A stretch of 64,000 nucleotides of DNA, taken from assembly GCF_000725345.1 (NCBI RefSeq), contig NZ_CP008852.1:1951693-2015692 (forward strand), written 5' to 3'. The notes beneath the pieces are model-generated. The model saw nothing but the letters and a program-made list of their open reading frames with translations, made no database searches and was not told where the DNA came from. A program made the translations under genes and the position numbers. Within the stretch, counting starts at the first letter, position 1. Each line of letters begins with the position of its first letter. The stretch comes from Pelosinus sp. UFO1. GTDB taxonomy: Bacteria > Bacillota > Negativicutes > DSM-13327. Of this stretch, positions 1-6,453 are shown piece by piece.

Positions 1-1
1 T

Positions 2-61
2 GACTGGCTGAAGAAAAACAAGGGTGTTCAAATACACAGAACTCCATGCATAGAAAAATAG
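2..61 (+). CDS. C-terminal fragment of an unidentified protein (cut by window edge)
   Basis: An open frame enters from the left edge and ends at TAG 59-61, giving a 19-residue tail that starts DWLKKNKGV. Its stop sits on the 5' arm of the terminator at 60-82, where gene ends are often found. A second frame is open through the terminator, so the frame choice is tentative. The fragment is too short to name. Confidence 0.3.
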   Translation, partial: DWLKKNKGVQIHRTPCIEK

Positions 62-82
62 CGTCCTATGGGACGCTTTTCT
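60..82 (+). terminator. Rho-independent terminator
   Basis: AGCGTCC (60-66) pairs with GGACGCT (71-77) around a four-base loop and is followed by TTTTC. It closes the gene that enters from the left edge. Confidence 0.7.
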
Positions 83-121
83 TGTACGATTTTTGGTTAC
101 ACTACATATGAGGTGGTGTAA

Positions 122-298
122 ATGGATGAGGTACAAAAAATCGAGCAGATAATTGAAGAATTACGTACTCGATTACATGGACAAGCGAAAGGGAAATGTC
201 TTACTGATCCTGAAGTCGTGAAAGCGAGTCAAGAGCTTAACAAGATGTTAAATGAATATGAGCGGTTATTAACAAAAAAATGTAAGTTAGAGCCATAA
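122..298 (+). CDS. Spo0E-like aspartyl-phosphate phosphatase
   Basis: This 58-residue protein fits the Spo0E family, small helical-hairpin phosphatases that remove phosphate from Spo0A~P or related response regulators and so delay sporulation. Visible family marks are an N-terminal helix (IEELRTRLHG), then a Asp-Pro-x-Val turn and the second-helix signature SQELNKMLNEYERLL, close to the family's SQxLDxLLxxY. ATG 122 follows TGAGGTGGTGTAA. The gene is monocistronic, between two terminators. The assignment rests on motif and length; the target regulator is not shown by the sequence. It supports an endospore-forming host. Confidence 0.75.
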   Translation: MDEVQKIEQIIEELRTRLHGQAKGKCLTDPEVVKASQELNKMLNEYERLLTKKCKLEP

Positions 299-316
299 AA
301 GGCTCTTTCTTTTTTT
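289..316 (+). terminator. Rho-independent terminator
   Basis: AGAGCC (289-294) and GGCTCT (301-306) form a 6-bp stem followed by TTCTTTTTTT. The stem begins inside the last codons of the Spo0E-like gene. Confidence 0.8.
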
Positions 317-342
317 ATTAAAATCAAATGAGGCGTGTAGTG

Positions 343-603
343 CTATTGAATCGTCTTTATACTGCTGTTTAAAGAAGCAATGCTATTTGAAAGTTCAATA
401 ATATTAGAGAAATTGGCAACTGGGTTAACTGCCTGTTGCTCAATTATTTCTTGTAATACAAACATAGTGAATAATGCAATAGCATTACCAGTGAGCGGGG
501 CTAATTGGGGAAATTCAATTGCCCTATTCGCCTTTTTCTCTAATTCTTCAAGATTCAAAACACCACAAGTGGCTAAACAATCATGGTTTTTATGGCAATT
601 CAT
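343..603 (-). CDS. Hypothetical small protein
   Basis: I do not recognise this 86-residue protein. I start it at ATG 603 because GGAGG lies 8 bases upstream on the minus strand; the longer frame from 645 has no ribosome site. The N-terminus carries a Cys/His-rich start (MNCHKNHDC, then another Cys at 13), a charged helix (EELEKKANRAI), and a Thr/Gly-rich hydrophobic middle that could be a buried helix. The C-terminal third is rich in Ser, Asn and Ile. It converges with the Spo0E-like gene. A metal or disulfide role for the Cys/His cluster is possible but unproven. Confidence 0.5.
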   Translation of the reverse strand: MNCHKNHDCLATCGVLNLEELEKKANRAIEFPQLAPLTGNAIALFTMFVLQEIIEQQAVNPVANFSNIIELSNSIASLNSSIKTIQ

Positions 604-721
604 CAGTTTCGCCTCCGCCTTCATTGATACTTCTAATATATTCATCAGATTGGATTTTGTACCGATACGAAAGTAAAGGGTTGGAAATTATAAATAAGTT
701 ACTTGATTCATGGTAATAAGG

Positions 722-750
722 AAAACCCCTTAAGCTAATTGCTTAAGGAG
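722..750 (-). terminator. Terminator downstream of the minor-pilin operon
   Basis: CCTTAAGC (728-735) and GCTTAAGG (741-748) form a perfect 8-bp stem. On the minus strand it is followed by GGGGTTTTCC, a modest U-tract. It lies 27 bases after the stop of the last pilin-like gene. Confidence 0.6.
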
Positions 751-774
751 TTATTTGTTTAATTATATTTAGGT

Positions 775-1902
775 TTATTGCCCCCAATTCGACAGGACAT
801 TAGGATCATAGTAAATTGTACCACCGTTAAGCGTTAAAAATCTACCTGCAATAATACAACCAGTTATTACGACACCGCTATTTATAGATAAATCTTGTCC
901 GGCAATGACAACGGCTTTATTTAGCACAACATTGGAATTGATAGTTATGTCTTGATCTGACATTATTTGTACGTAATTAGTAGGTGGAGGGGTACCTGTT
1001 CCACTGTTAATCTGTATCCCTTGGTGTGAGAATATCTTAATGTTTCCTATAAGGTTTACGTTACTATTTATATTGAATCCTTGATCTGTAATAAGTGTAA
1101 GAGTTGTTGTCGCATCGGTTTTTAAAAGTGCAGGATTAGTGGAACTATTACCACCTAAATTACCTCCGCCGTGAGCAAAAATAACAACATCGCCACCACC
1201 TGATGCAATAATACTATTGCCGTTATTATTTATACCATCAGGCATATAATAGGTACCTTTTGTAAGGTTGAGAGTTGATTTTAAAGGGGTTAATAGCGAA
1301 GGAAATTTATTATAAGAACCGTTATTTGTATCGACTGGCATCTTTGGTATCTCCATAGACTTATATATCAAAGGAAAATGAGCATTATTGTTAATTTGAT
1401 TTATATTTGCTTGAGTTGAAAGCATGCCCTCTTGGTCTATTTGCCCGTTATATATGATATGGAAACCTTGGTTTACAGTTAATTTATTTCCGCCGTTATA
1501 TACTGCATAAGGGAAAAGTGACTTGGAGACCTTTATTGTTACTGCCTTTCTAAGACCATTAACAATTCCAGTAGATATAATTGTGTATGTTTTATTTTGC
1601 TCAGCGGAAGCATTATCTTGAATTGTTGGGATAATTGTCACATTATATGTTTTATTTTCATCAGTAGCCACCGATATAGAGGTATTGAGCCATGACCAGT
1701 CACTACTCCCGCTTAAAATGCCGCTTTTTGCACGCACAGCCCCAGATTCGGCAGCATATTGTGCTTCTAACGCATTTTTGTTTTTAGTCATTAGTTTTAC
1801 ATTGGTTTCAGTTGCAAAGGTTAATCCTGATACGATAATTCCCATAAAAATCATAAACACTAAGCCCATTACAATGACGCTGCCACGTTGATTATTAATC
1901 AT
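775..1902 (-). CDS. PilX-like minor pilin / pilus assembly protein with beta-repeat C-terminus
   Basis: This 375-residue protein has a short charged leader ending QRG, then a hydrophobic helix (residues about 7-28), then an AAESG motif (QYAAESGAVRA), as in PilX N-terminal domains of type IV pilus minor pilins. The remainder (about 120-370) is Asn/Gly/Ile-rich with repeated short strands (for instance ITINSNVV, LSINSGVV, LTLNGGTI), suggesting a beta-helix-like exported domain. It is the last gene of a three-gene minus-strand operon and its ATG shares one base with the upstream stop. CAGGTGG precedes the start. Residue +5 after the presumed cleavage Gly is Met, not Glu. It likely sits at the pilus or pseudopilus tip or helps assembly; the substrate is unknown. 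Confidence 0.7.
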   Translation of the reverse strand: MINNQRGSVIVMGLVFMIFMGIIVSGLTFATETNVKLMTKNKNALEAQYAAESGAVRAKSGILSGSSDWSWLNTSISVATDENKTYNVTIIPTIQDNASAEQNKTYTIISTGIVNGLRKAVTIKVSKSLFPYAVYNGGNKLTVNQGFHIIYNGQIDQEGMLSTQANINQINNNAHFPLIYKSMEIPKMPVDTNNGSYNKFPSLLTPLKSTLNLTKGTYYMPDGINNNGNSIIASGGGDVVIFAHGGGNLGGNSSTNPALLKTDATTTLTLITDQGFNINSNVNLIGNIKIFSHQGIQINSGTGTPPPTNYVQIMSDQDITINSNVVLNKAVVIAGQDLSINSGVVITGCIIAGRFLTLNGGTIYYDPNVLSNWGQ

Positions 1903-2405
1903 TATATTCCACCTGTCATAATGTTACTGGTGATAGTAATATCGTCATCTTTACCAGATGAATTGAATAGTATTCTCACTATATAATTCTTGGTAGTACC
2001 TACTTGTTCAAAACTCACATTCTGGATGTTTTGCGAATTTATAATATTTGCCACAACGGCATTCCGAGTAAATACAATTTTTTTAGTACTGTCGTCAAAA
2101 TAGATACATCGAGGCTCTTCAGTAAGCTTCATTTGTGCCCCTATATTTTCATAAACGTTATATGTATAGTCTATTTTTTTCTTGTTTCCAGATAAATTTG
2201 TTATGGTAGAAAACTTTAATTCCTCTGAAATTAGCGATAGAGTTGTATTTATAATTGGTATTACTTCAGCTTGGTGTATGGTATTTTGATAAATTCTATT
2301 TGAAGCTATAAAGAGTTCTAACATACCAGACGCTATAATACTAAAAATTGCCATACCAATAATAAGCCCTATTAGTGTATATCCTTTATTATTTTTAAAA
2401 TTCAT
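1902..2405 (-). CDS. Type IV prepilin-like protein (PilW/ComGF-like)
   Basis: A 167-residue protein with a class III leader: NFKNNKG followed by YTLIGLIIGMAIFSI, the site for prepilin peptidase cleavage and N-methylation, then a roughly 20-residue membrane/packing helix. The C-terminal domain (about 40-167) is a small beta-rich region typical of minor pilins. The fifth mature residue is Gly instead of the usual Glu, as in some initiating minor pilins. It is the middle gene of the operon; AGGTGG precedes ATG 2405 and the stop overlaps the start of the next gene. No pilus motor genes are in the window, so they must lie elsewhere. PilW versus ComGF cannot be decided from sequence alone. Confidence 0.7.
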   Translation of the reverse strand: MNFKNNKGYTLIGLIIGMAIFSIIASGMLELFIASNRIYQNTIHQAEVIPIINTTLSLISEELKFSTITNLSGNKKKIDYTYNVYENIGAQMKLTEEPRCIYFDDSTKKIVFTRNAVVANIINSQNIQNVSFEQVGTTKNYIVRILFNSSGKDDDITITSNIMTGGI

Positions 2406-2415
2406 TTACTGCCAC

Positions 2416-2781
2416 CTAATTTGCATAGTAGTAATTTACAATGCTGATATGCTTATCGCCACTTTGTTCATGCCAATCTACTACAATTTCAACAGGGGTG
2501 ATACTTTTTCCTAAATTGTCGTTGGTGGCAACGTTAATGATTGGCTTTACTGTGAAAATTCCATGTGTTTCTGTGGTGAATGTAGAATCGCTTACCTTAT
2601 GGTTTTCTGCATACTGTTGGGCAATAGCCAATGCCTGACCGTAATTTTTAGCGTATGTATTTGATTTTGCCGACATTATATATGTGCCAGCTAATGCCAA
2701 GATAGCAACTACAAGGATAACAATACCGAGTATTGAATCAATAAATATCCAGCCTTTTTCTGACATAAATAGTTTTTTCAT
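2416..2781 (-). CDS. Type IV prepilin-like protein (PilV-like)
   Basis: This 121-residue protein begins with KKLFMSEKG, then WIFIDSILGIVILVVAILAL, a prepilin-type cleavage site and hydrophobic helix. The mature +5 residue is Asp, a conservative replacement for Glu. The rest is a short globular domain with an AQQYAEN helix and three to four strands, as in PilV/GspI-class minor pilins. It is the first gene of the operon, 10 bases ahead of the next gene; AAGGATGA precedes ATG 2781. The operon is divergent from the chemoreceptor gene, so the 275-base gap likely holds both promoters. Confidence 0.7.
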   Translation of the reverse strand: MKKLFMSEKGWIFIDSILGIVILVVAILALAGTYIMSAKSNTYAKNYGQALAIAQQYAENHKVSDSTFTTETHGIFTVKPIINVATNDNLGKSITPVEIVVDWHEQSGDKHISIVNYYYAN

Positions 2782-3056
2782 TTACTATTTCATCCTTATT
2801 TTGTGTATTTTTCTGCCAGTCAAATGAGGAACCGATTAAAGAGCGAAAAAGATTTCAGTAAATGTTCATTTTTCGATATTTTTTACTACCATCTTTGTAA
2901 TTAATGTCATACATATAATTACCATAAATAACATTATATTCCTGCATGGAAATTAAAATAAATAAAAATTCAATAAAATTGTCCGTTGCCATTTATTGAA
3001 GGGTAAATAGGGAAAAATGTCGAATTATAGCATTTAAATAGAAAGAGGTGGATAAT

Positions 3057-4760
3057 ATGTTTAAAAATGCAAAAGTTCGCACAAAGATTCTTTTGGGATT
3101 TGTTTTGGTTTTAATCATGATGGTAATTAGTATGGGAATTACGTTCTTTTGTTTAGGAGAGATGACACAAGCAACAGATTATATTGTAGAAGATGCCATT
3201 CCTATGGGCAGAATAACAGAGCAAGTGTTTATGGACCTTCTCAATCAGGAGACTGGAGTGCGTGGGTATATTGCGAGCAATGGTGACGAAAACTTTTTAG
3301 GGGCGTTTAACAATGGCCGTAAAAACATCGCCGTCTCACTAAAAAATCTGGAACCCTACCTCACCAAACATCCAGGTATGAACAAAATTATCAAAGAAGA
3401 AGCTATACCCGCGATAGATGCGATTCACAATTACTTTGATAGTCAGATCAACTTAGTTAAATCGGGTAAACTGGAAGAAGCCCGAAAGCGTCTTGGAGAG
3501 GGGAAAGCCTTATTTGCAAAAGCCCGTGAAGTCCATGAGAAAATGAATGCAGATATTGACGTTATTACAAAACGAGACTGGGATAGCTCATTGGCAGCAA
3601 GTTCAAAAGCTAAGTGGAGTGCCGGCTTAATCTTTATTATCAGTTTTATATTGAGTTCAACGATAGCGCTGTTACTTGCCAGGGAAATAGCTACTCGTCT
3701 TCGGATTGACGTGGAGGCACTACGGGAAGTTGCATCTGGAAATCTTGGGATAGCGGAAATACATATTAAAAGCAATGACGAGATAGGCGAAATAAGTTTA
3801 GCTATTAATAGAACTGTTAAGAGTCTGAGAACTCTTGTTAATACAGTAGCTCAATCGACACACCAAGTAGCTGCCTTATCAGAAGAGTTAACTGCAAATG
3901 CTGAGCAGTCAGCTCAAGCTGCTACCCAGGTAGCAACCTCCATCATGAGCGTCGCCAGCGGTGCGCACCATCAGACAGAGGTAGTTGCTAAAGGTTCGGT
4001 ATTTGTCGAGGAAATGTCAGAAAACGCACAGAAAATTGCCTCCAATACCACTGAAGTGGCCCACGCATCTCAAAAAGCAGAGGCAGCTGCAAAAGAAGGT
4101 GCTTTAGCTATAGGCAATGCCATAGTGCAGATGACAAGTATCGAAAAATCTGTAACTAATTCAGCGATGGTAGTCACCAAACTAGGTGAGCGATCCAAAG
4201 AAATTGGTCAGATAGTTGAGACCATTTCCGCCATTGCAGGGCAGACTAACTTATTGTCACTAAATGCAGCAATTGAAGCGGCTCGTGCTGGTGAACAGGG
4301 AAGAGGGTTTGCAGTAGTGGCGGAAGAAGTGCGAAAGCTGGCTGAGCAATCGCAAAGAGCTGCGAAACAAATTGCTACTCTTATTAGTGAAATACAGGAT
4401 GAAACCGATAACGCTGTACAGTCTATCAATGAAGGAACTCGTGAAGTCAAATCGGGCACTGAAATAGTTAATTTTGCAGGCTCGTCATTTGATCAAATAG
4501 TATCGTTGGTCAACCAGGTAACTAATCAGATCCAAAATATTTCGGCATCTACTCAGCAAATGGCGGGGGGAAGTCAGCAGGTCGTCGATGCGATGTATGA
4601 GATAAATGAGGTGAGTAAAGAAACTGCTGGCCAAACCCAAACAGTATCAGCAGCAGCGGAGGAACAATCCGCCTCTATGGAAGAAATCGCTGCTTCCAGC
4701 GAATCCCTTGCAAAGCTAGCAGAGAATCTTCAGACTGCAGTTCAGGAATTCAAGCTTTAA
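3057..4760 (+). CDS. Methyl-accepting chemotaxis protein with CHASE3-like sensor
   Basis: A 567-residue transmembrane chemoreceptor that would control CheA. It has TM1 (about 10-32), an extracytoplasmic helical domain with a CHASE3-type motif ([10 protein letters not shown], followed by ENFLGAF), TM2 (about 185-208), HAMP (about 210-265) and a long cytoplasmic coiled coil with the conserved signalling tip ([20 protein letters not shown], near residue 395). I choose ATG 3057 because GAAAGAGG ends 8 bases upstream; the GTG at 3048 is part of that ribosome site. It stands alone, closed by a strong terminator, with no che genes nearby. The ligand cannot be read from sequence. Confidence 0.93.
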   Translation: MFKNAKVRTKILLGFVLVLIMMVISMGITFFCLGEMTQATDYIVEDAIPMGRITEQVFMDLLNQETGVRGYIASNGDENFLGAFNNGRKNIAVSLKNLEPYLTKHPGMNKIIKEEAIPAIDAIHNYFDSQINLVKSGKLEEARKRLGEGKALFAKAREVHEKMNADIDVITKRDWDSSLAASSKAKWSAGLIFIISFILSSTIALLLAREIATRLRIDVEALREVASGNLGIAEIHIKSNDEIGEISLAINRTVKSLRTLVNTVAQSTHQVAALSEELTANAEQSAQAATQVATSIMSVASGAHHQTEVVAKGSVFVEEMSENAQKIASNTTEVAHASQKAEAAAKEGALAIGNAIVQMTSIEKSVTNSAMVVTKLGERSKEIGQIVETISAIAGQTNLLSLNAAIEAARAGEQGRGFAVVAEEVRKLAEQSQRAAKQIATLISEIQDETDNAVQSINEGTREVKSGTEIVNFAGSSFDQIVSLVNQVTNQIQNISASTQQMAGGSQQVVDAMYEINEVSKETAGQTQTVSAAAEEQSASMEEIAASSESLAKLAENLQTAVQEFKL

Positions 4761-4821
4761 AAGTCTTGTATCCTGTGACTAAAGTGTCTAAAAAAAGCTA
4801 TTAATAGTAATAAATAACAAG

Positions 4822-4860
4822 CTCCTGCGAAGGTATAATCAACCTTGCAGGAGTTTTGTT
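4822..4860 (+). terminator. Rho-independent terminator
   Basis: CTCCTGC (4822-4828) pairs with GCAGGAG (4847-4853), with an inner AAGGT/ACCTT extension, followed by TTTTGTTTATT. It ends the chemoreceptor gene. A near-identical CTCCTGC/GCAGGAG stem terminates another gene at 14402-14445. Confidence 0.85.
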
Positions 4861-4981
4861 TATTACTTGTAAATGAAATAGACTTACAATGTTATTTAAG
4901 ATTGTAAGCCTAGCTTAGTCGTGCTTATTTTTTATGAGTATATAAATATAAACATTCATATACTATATCAGAGGTGAGTGT

Positions 4982-5152
4982 GTGAAAGTGTATGCTTATA
5001 TTGACACCTATTACGACCCAGCACATGGGTTTCAAGTACATGTGTTACAGTGTTTACGAGAAAAACCCAAGGACATTGATGTGCAGGAATTCGAAGTGGA
5101 AAGCACAGATAAGCTGTTTTACGACGGTGAAAAAATAAGGGTACTTAACTGA
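4982..5152 (+). CDS. Hypothetical 56-residue protein
   Basis: GTG 4982 follows AGAGGTGA by four bases and opens a 56-codon frame ending at TGA 5150-5152, directly before a terminator. The product begins MKVYAYIDTYYDP and is acidic with alternating hydrophobic residues, consistent with a small beta-rich soluble protein. There is no signal peptide or known motif, and I do not recognise the family. The good ribosome site and the terminator at the stop support a real gene. Confidence 0.55.
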   Translation: MKVYAYIDTYYDPAHGFQVHVLQCLREKPKDIDVQEFEVESTDKLFYDGEKIRVLN

Positions 5153-5172
5153 GGCTTAATAGCCTCTATTTT
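5151..5172 (+). terminator. Rho-independent terminator
   Basis: GAGGCT (5151-5156) and AGCCTC (5161-5166) form a 6-bp stem with a TAAT loop, followed by TATTTTATT. It overlaps the stop codon of the preceding small gene. Confidence 0.7.
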
Positions 5173-5302
5173 ATTATTACGTTCTGGACTAAAAGAAATT
5201 CCCCGACGAATAGAATTGTGGGAGATCACAATTTAATGTAAGTCGCAGTAAAGGTTGCTTTTGAAGATGAAAAATGACATATTAATTACAAATATGGTAA
5301 AG

Positions 5303-5343
5303 ATATCCACAAAATACATGCGTTACCAACAGGGTTATCCACA
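5303..5343 (+). promoter_or_regulatory. Pair of DnaA-box-like 9-mers
   Basis: TTATCCACA (5335-5343) is an exact consensus DnaA box, and ATATCCACA (5303-5311) differs by one base in the same orientation, 32 bases (about three helical turns) away. The surrounding 5173-5417 region has no gene I can support. Two boxes could occur by chance or titrate/regulate; nothing else here resembles an origin. Confidence 0.25.
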
Positions 5344-5417
5344 GGACCAGGAGGCGTGACTTAAAGTGATCCACTTACTTGATGGCCGTTAATGCGGAAG
5401 TGGGGAAGCTTACTAAC

Positions 5418-5606
5418 TTACTCAGATAAAGAATCATAAACGTTTTGGTTTGATGTAACTGCGGGATCATCTCGTAAGAGTAATTTCTTTTTGTCATTCA
5501 TGATGGCTGCATCCATTTCTTTATTGACTAACATTAGGTTAGGTTTGTTACTTGTTTTAATGTTGTCCGGAAATTTAAGATAGGAGCCATTATCTCTATA
5601 AGTCAT
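5418..5606 (-). CDS. Hypothetical 62-residue protein
   Basis: ATG 5606 is preceded on the minus strand by GAGGTGAT, so I prefer it to the GTG at 5615 that overlaps the ribosome site. The product begins MTYRDNGSYLKFPDN and is polar and charged throughout (a KKKLLLRDDP stretch near the middle), with no membrane segment or Cys. No family recognised. It is monocistronic, facing the small gene at 4982. Confidence 0.5.
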   Translation of the reverse strand: MTYRDNGSYLKFPDNIKTSNKPNLMLVNKEMDAAIMNDKKKLLLRDDPAVTSNQNVYDSLSE

Positions 5607-5783
5607 ATTTATCACCTCAGAATTAGTCTATGGATTCTAGCTATTTCTATGCTATATTTTGACGCCTACTTAGTAATTAAGAGCAAACTGTTAAACGTGA
5701 AGGCCAAATAGTGATATATGCACTATAACAAGGGAATTTTTCATGGAATAAAGTTGCAATAATTACGGGGTAACCATTAAAGC

Positions 5784-5814
5784 AAAAAAGCAGGCTATTT
5801 GGCCTGCTTTTTTG
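5784..5814 (-). terminator. Bidirectional terminator
   Basis: AAAAAAGCAGGC and GCCTGCTTTTTT (5784-5813) form a strong stem with A-tract before and T-tract after, so it works on both strands. It ends the minus-strand 40-residue gene to its right. Confidence 0.8.
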
Positions 5815-5844
5815 TAATAATTCATGGAAAAATGCCTATACCGT

Positions 5845-5967
5845 CTAATGAGTCGCTTTTTTATCCTCTTTTGTTTTATTAGGAGGTGTGGTTCCAGTAT
5901 ATATTTTTTTTAATACTTCTTGCTGTTTATCCCACTCATTAGTGCGGTCAGGATGCTTTTCACCCAT
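5845..5967 (-). CDS. Hypothetical 40-residue hydrophilic peptide
   Basis: On the minus strand GAGGTGATAGT leads directly to ATG 5967 and a 40-codon frame. The product (MGEKHPDRTNEWDKQQEV...) is highly charged, with a Thr/Pro turn and a Lys-rich tail ending KKATH. Its ribosome site and the terminator 30 bases after the stop support it. Small soluble Lys-rich peptides of this kind are common in spore formers, but I cannot assign a function. A longer frame from 6146 across the same bases is a shadow. Confidence 0.5.
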   Translation of the reverse strand: MGEKHPDRTNEWDKQQEVLKKIYTGTTPPNKTKEDKKATH

Positions 5968-6030
5968 ACTATCACCTCACGATTAGTTTTCCCGAAGTTT
6001 TTTATTACATGTGTCAAATCGAAATAAAAA

Positions 6031-6055
6031 GAAAAAGCCCGAAAGCTTTTTCTGT
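6031..6055 (-). terminator. Terminator of the Gly/Cys-rich small gene
   Basis: GAAAAAGC (6031-6038) and GCTTTTTC (6045-6052) pair around CCGAAA. On the minus strand the stem is followed by TTTTTATTTC, downstream of the gene ending at 6073. Confidence 0.65.
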
Positions 6056-6072
6056 AAAAAAACGATAAGAAG

Positions 6073-6264
6073 CTAGACTGGCCAGCAACCCTGTCTAGGC
6101 CAGCAATATTTTCTAGGGCTACAAAATCTACGAGGAGAACAAGCAAAACCGAAGCCTAAGCCTAAACCTAACGCGAGGCCTAACGCTAAGAGGGCTTGGC
6201 GCTCATCATTGGATCTGCTTTCCCAATCTTCAATTTCTGGCTCTTCCCATTTACGATTGTCCAT
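6073..6264 (-). CDS. Small Gly-rich, Cys/Pro/Arg-tailed protein (spore-coat-like)
   Basis: A 63-residue protein from ATG 6264, with GGGAGGG about 9 bases upstream; the TTG at 6282 lies within that ribosome site. Three zones are visible: an acidic N-terminus (MDNRKWEEPEIEDWESRSND), a short Gly/Leu-rich hydrophobic helix (LGLALGLGLGFGF), and a basic tail with four regularly spaced Cys in near-repeats (CSPRRF, CSPRKY, CWPRQG, CWPV). Such a layout would suit a disulfide-linked or spore-coat peptide. That is inference; no family match is recognised. Confidence 0.55.
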   Translation of the reverse strand: MDNRKWEEPEIEDWESRSNDERQALLALGLALGLGLGFGFACSPRRFCSPRKYCWPRQGCWPV

Positions 6265-6348
6265 ATTAAGTATCCCTCCCAATGAAATAGAAACATTATC
6301 TATACATAATATGATCGATGGTAAATAAGAGTGATTAAAGCAAGAAAG

Positions 6349-6365
6349 GCTCTCAAAGTGAGAGC
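6349..6365. repeat. Short perfect inverted repeat
   Basis: GCTCTCA (6349-6355) and TGAGAGC (6359-6365) form a perfect 7-bp stem about 90 bases ahead of the PRD regulator gene. No T-run follows on the plus strand, so it may be an operator or a weak minus-strand terminator. Confidence 0.3.
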
Positions 6366-6453
6366 TGATTAGGTTTATTTTGTCACATTTAGTAAGACAA
6401 ATCTTACTCTTTTATAAGTAGCTTTTTACGTTATATAATGAAGACGAAAAGAG

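Noticed and set aside
5173-5417. Replication origin
   Set aside because: Only two DnaA-like boxes, with no dnaA, dnaN or AT-rich element nearby.
5910-6146. 78-codon minus-strand frame
   Set aside because: It overlaps both the 40-residue and the Gly/Cys-rich small genes, which have proper ribosome sites; it is a shadow.
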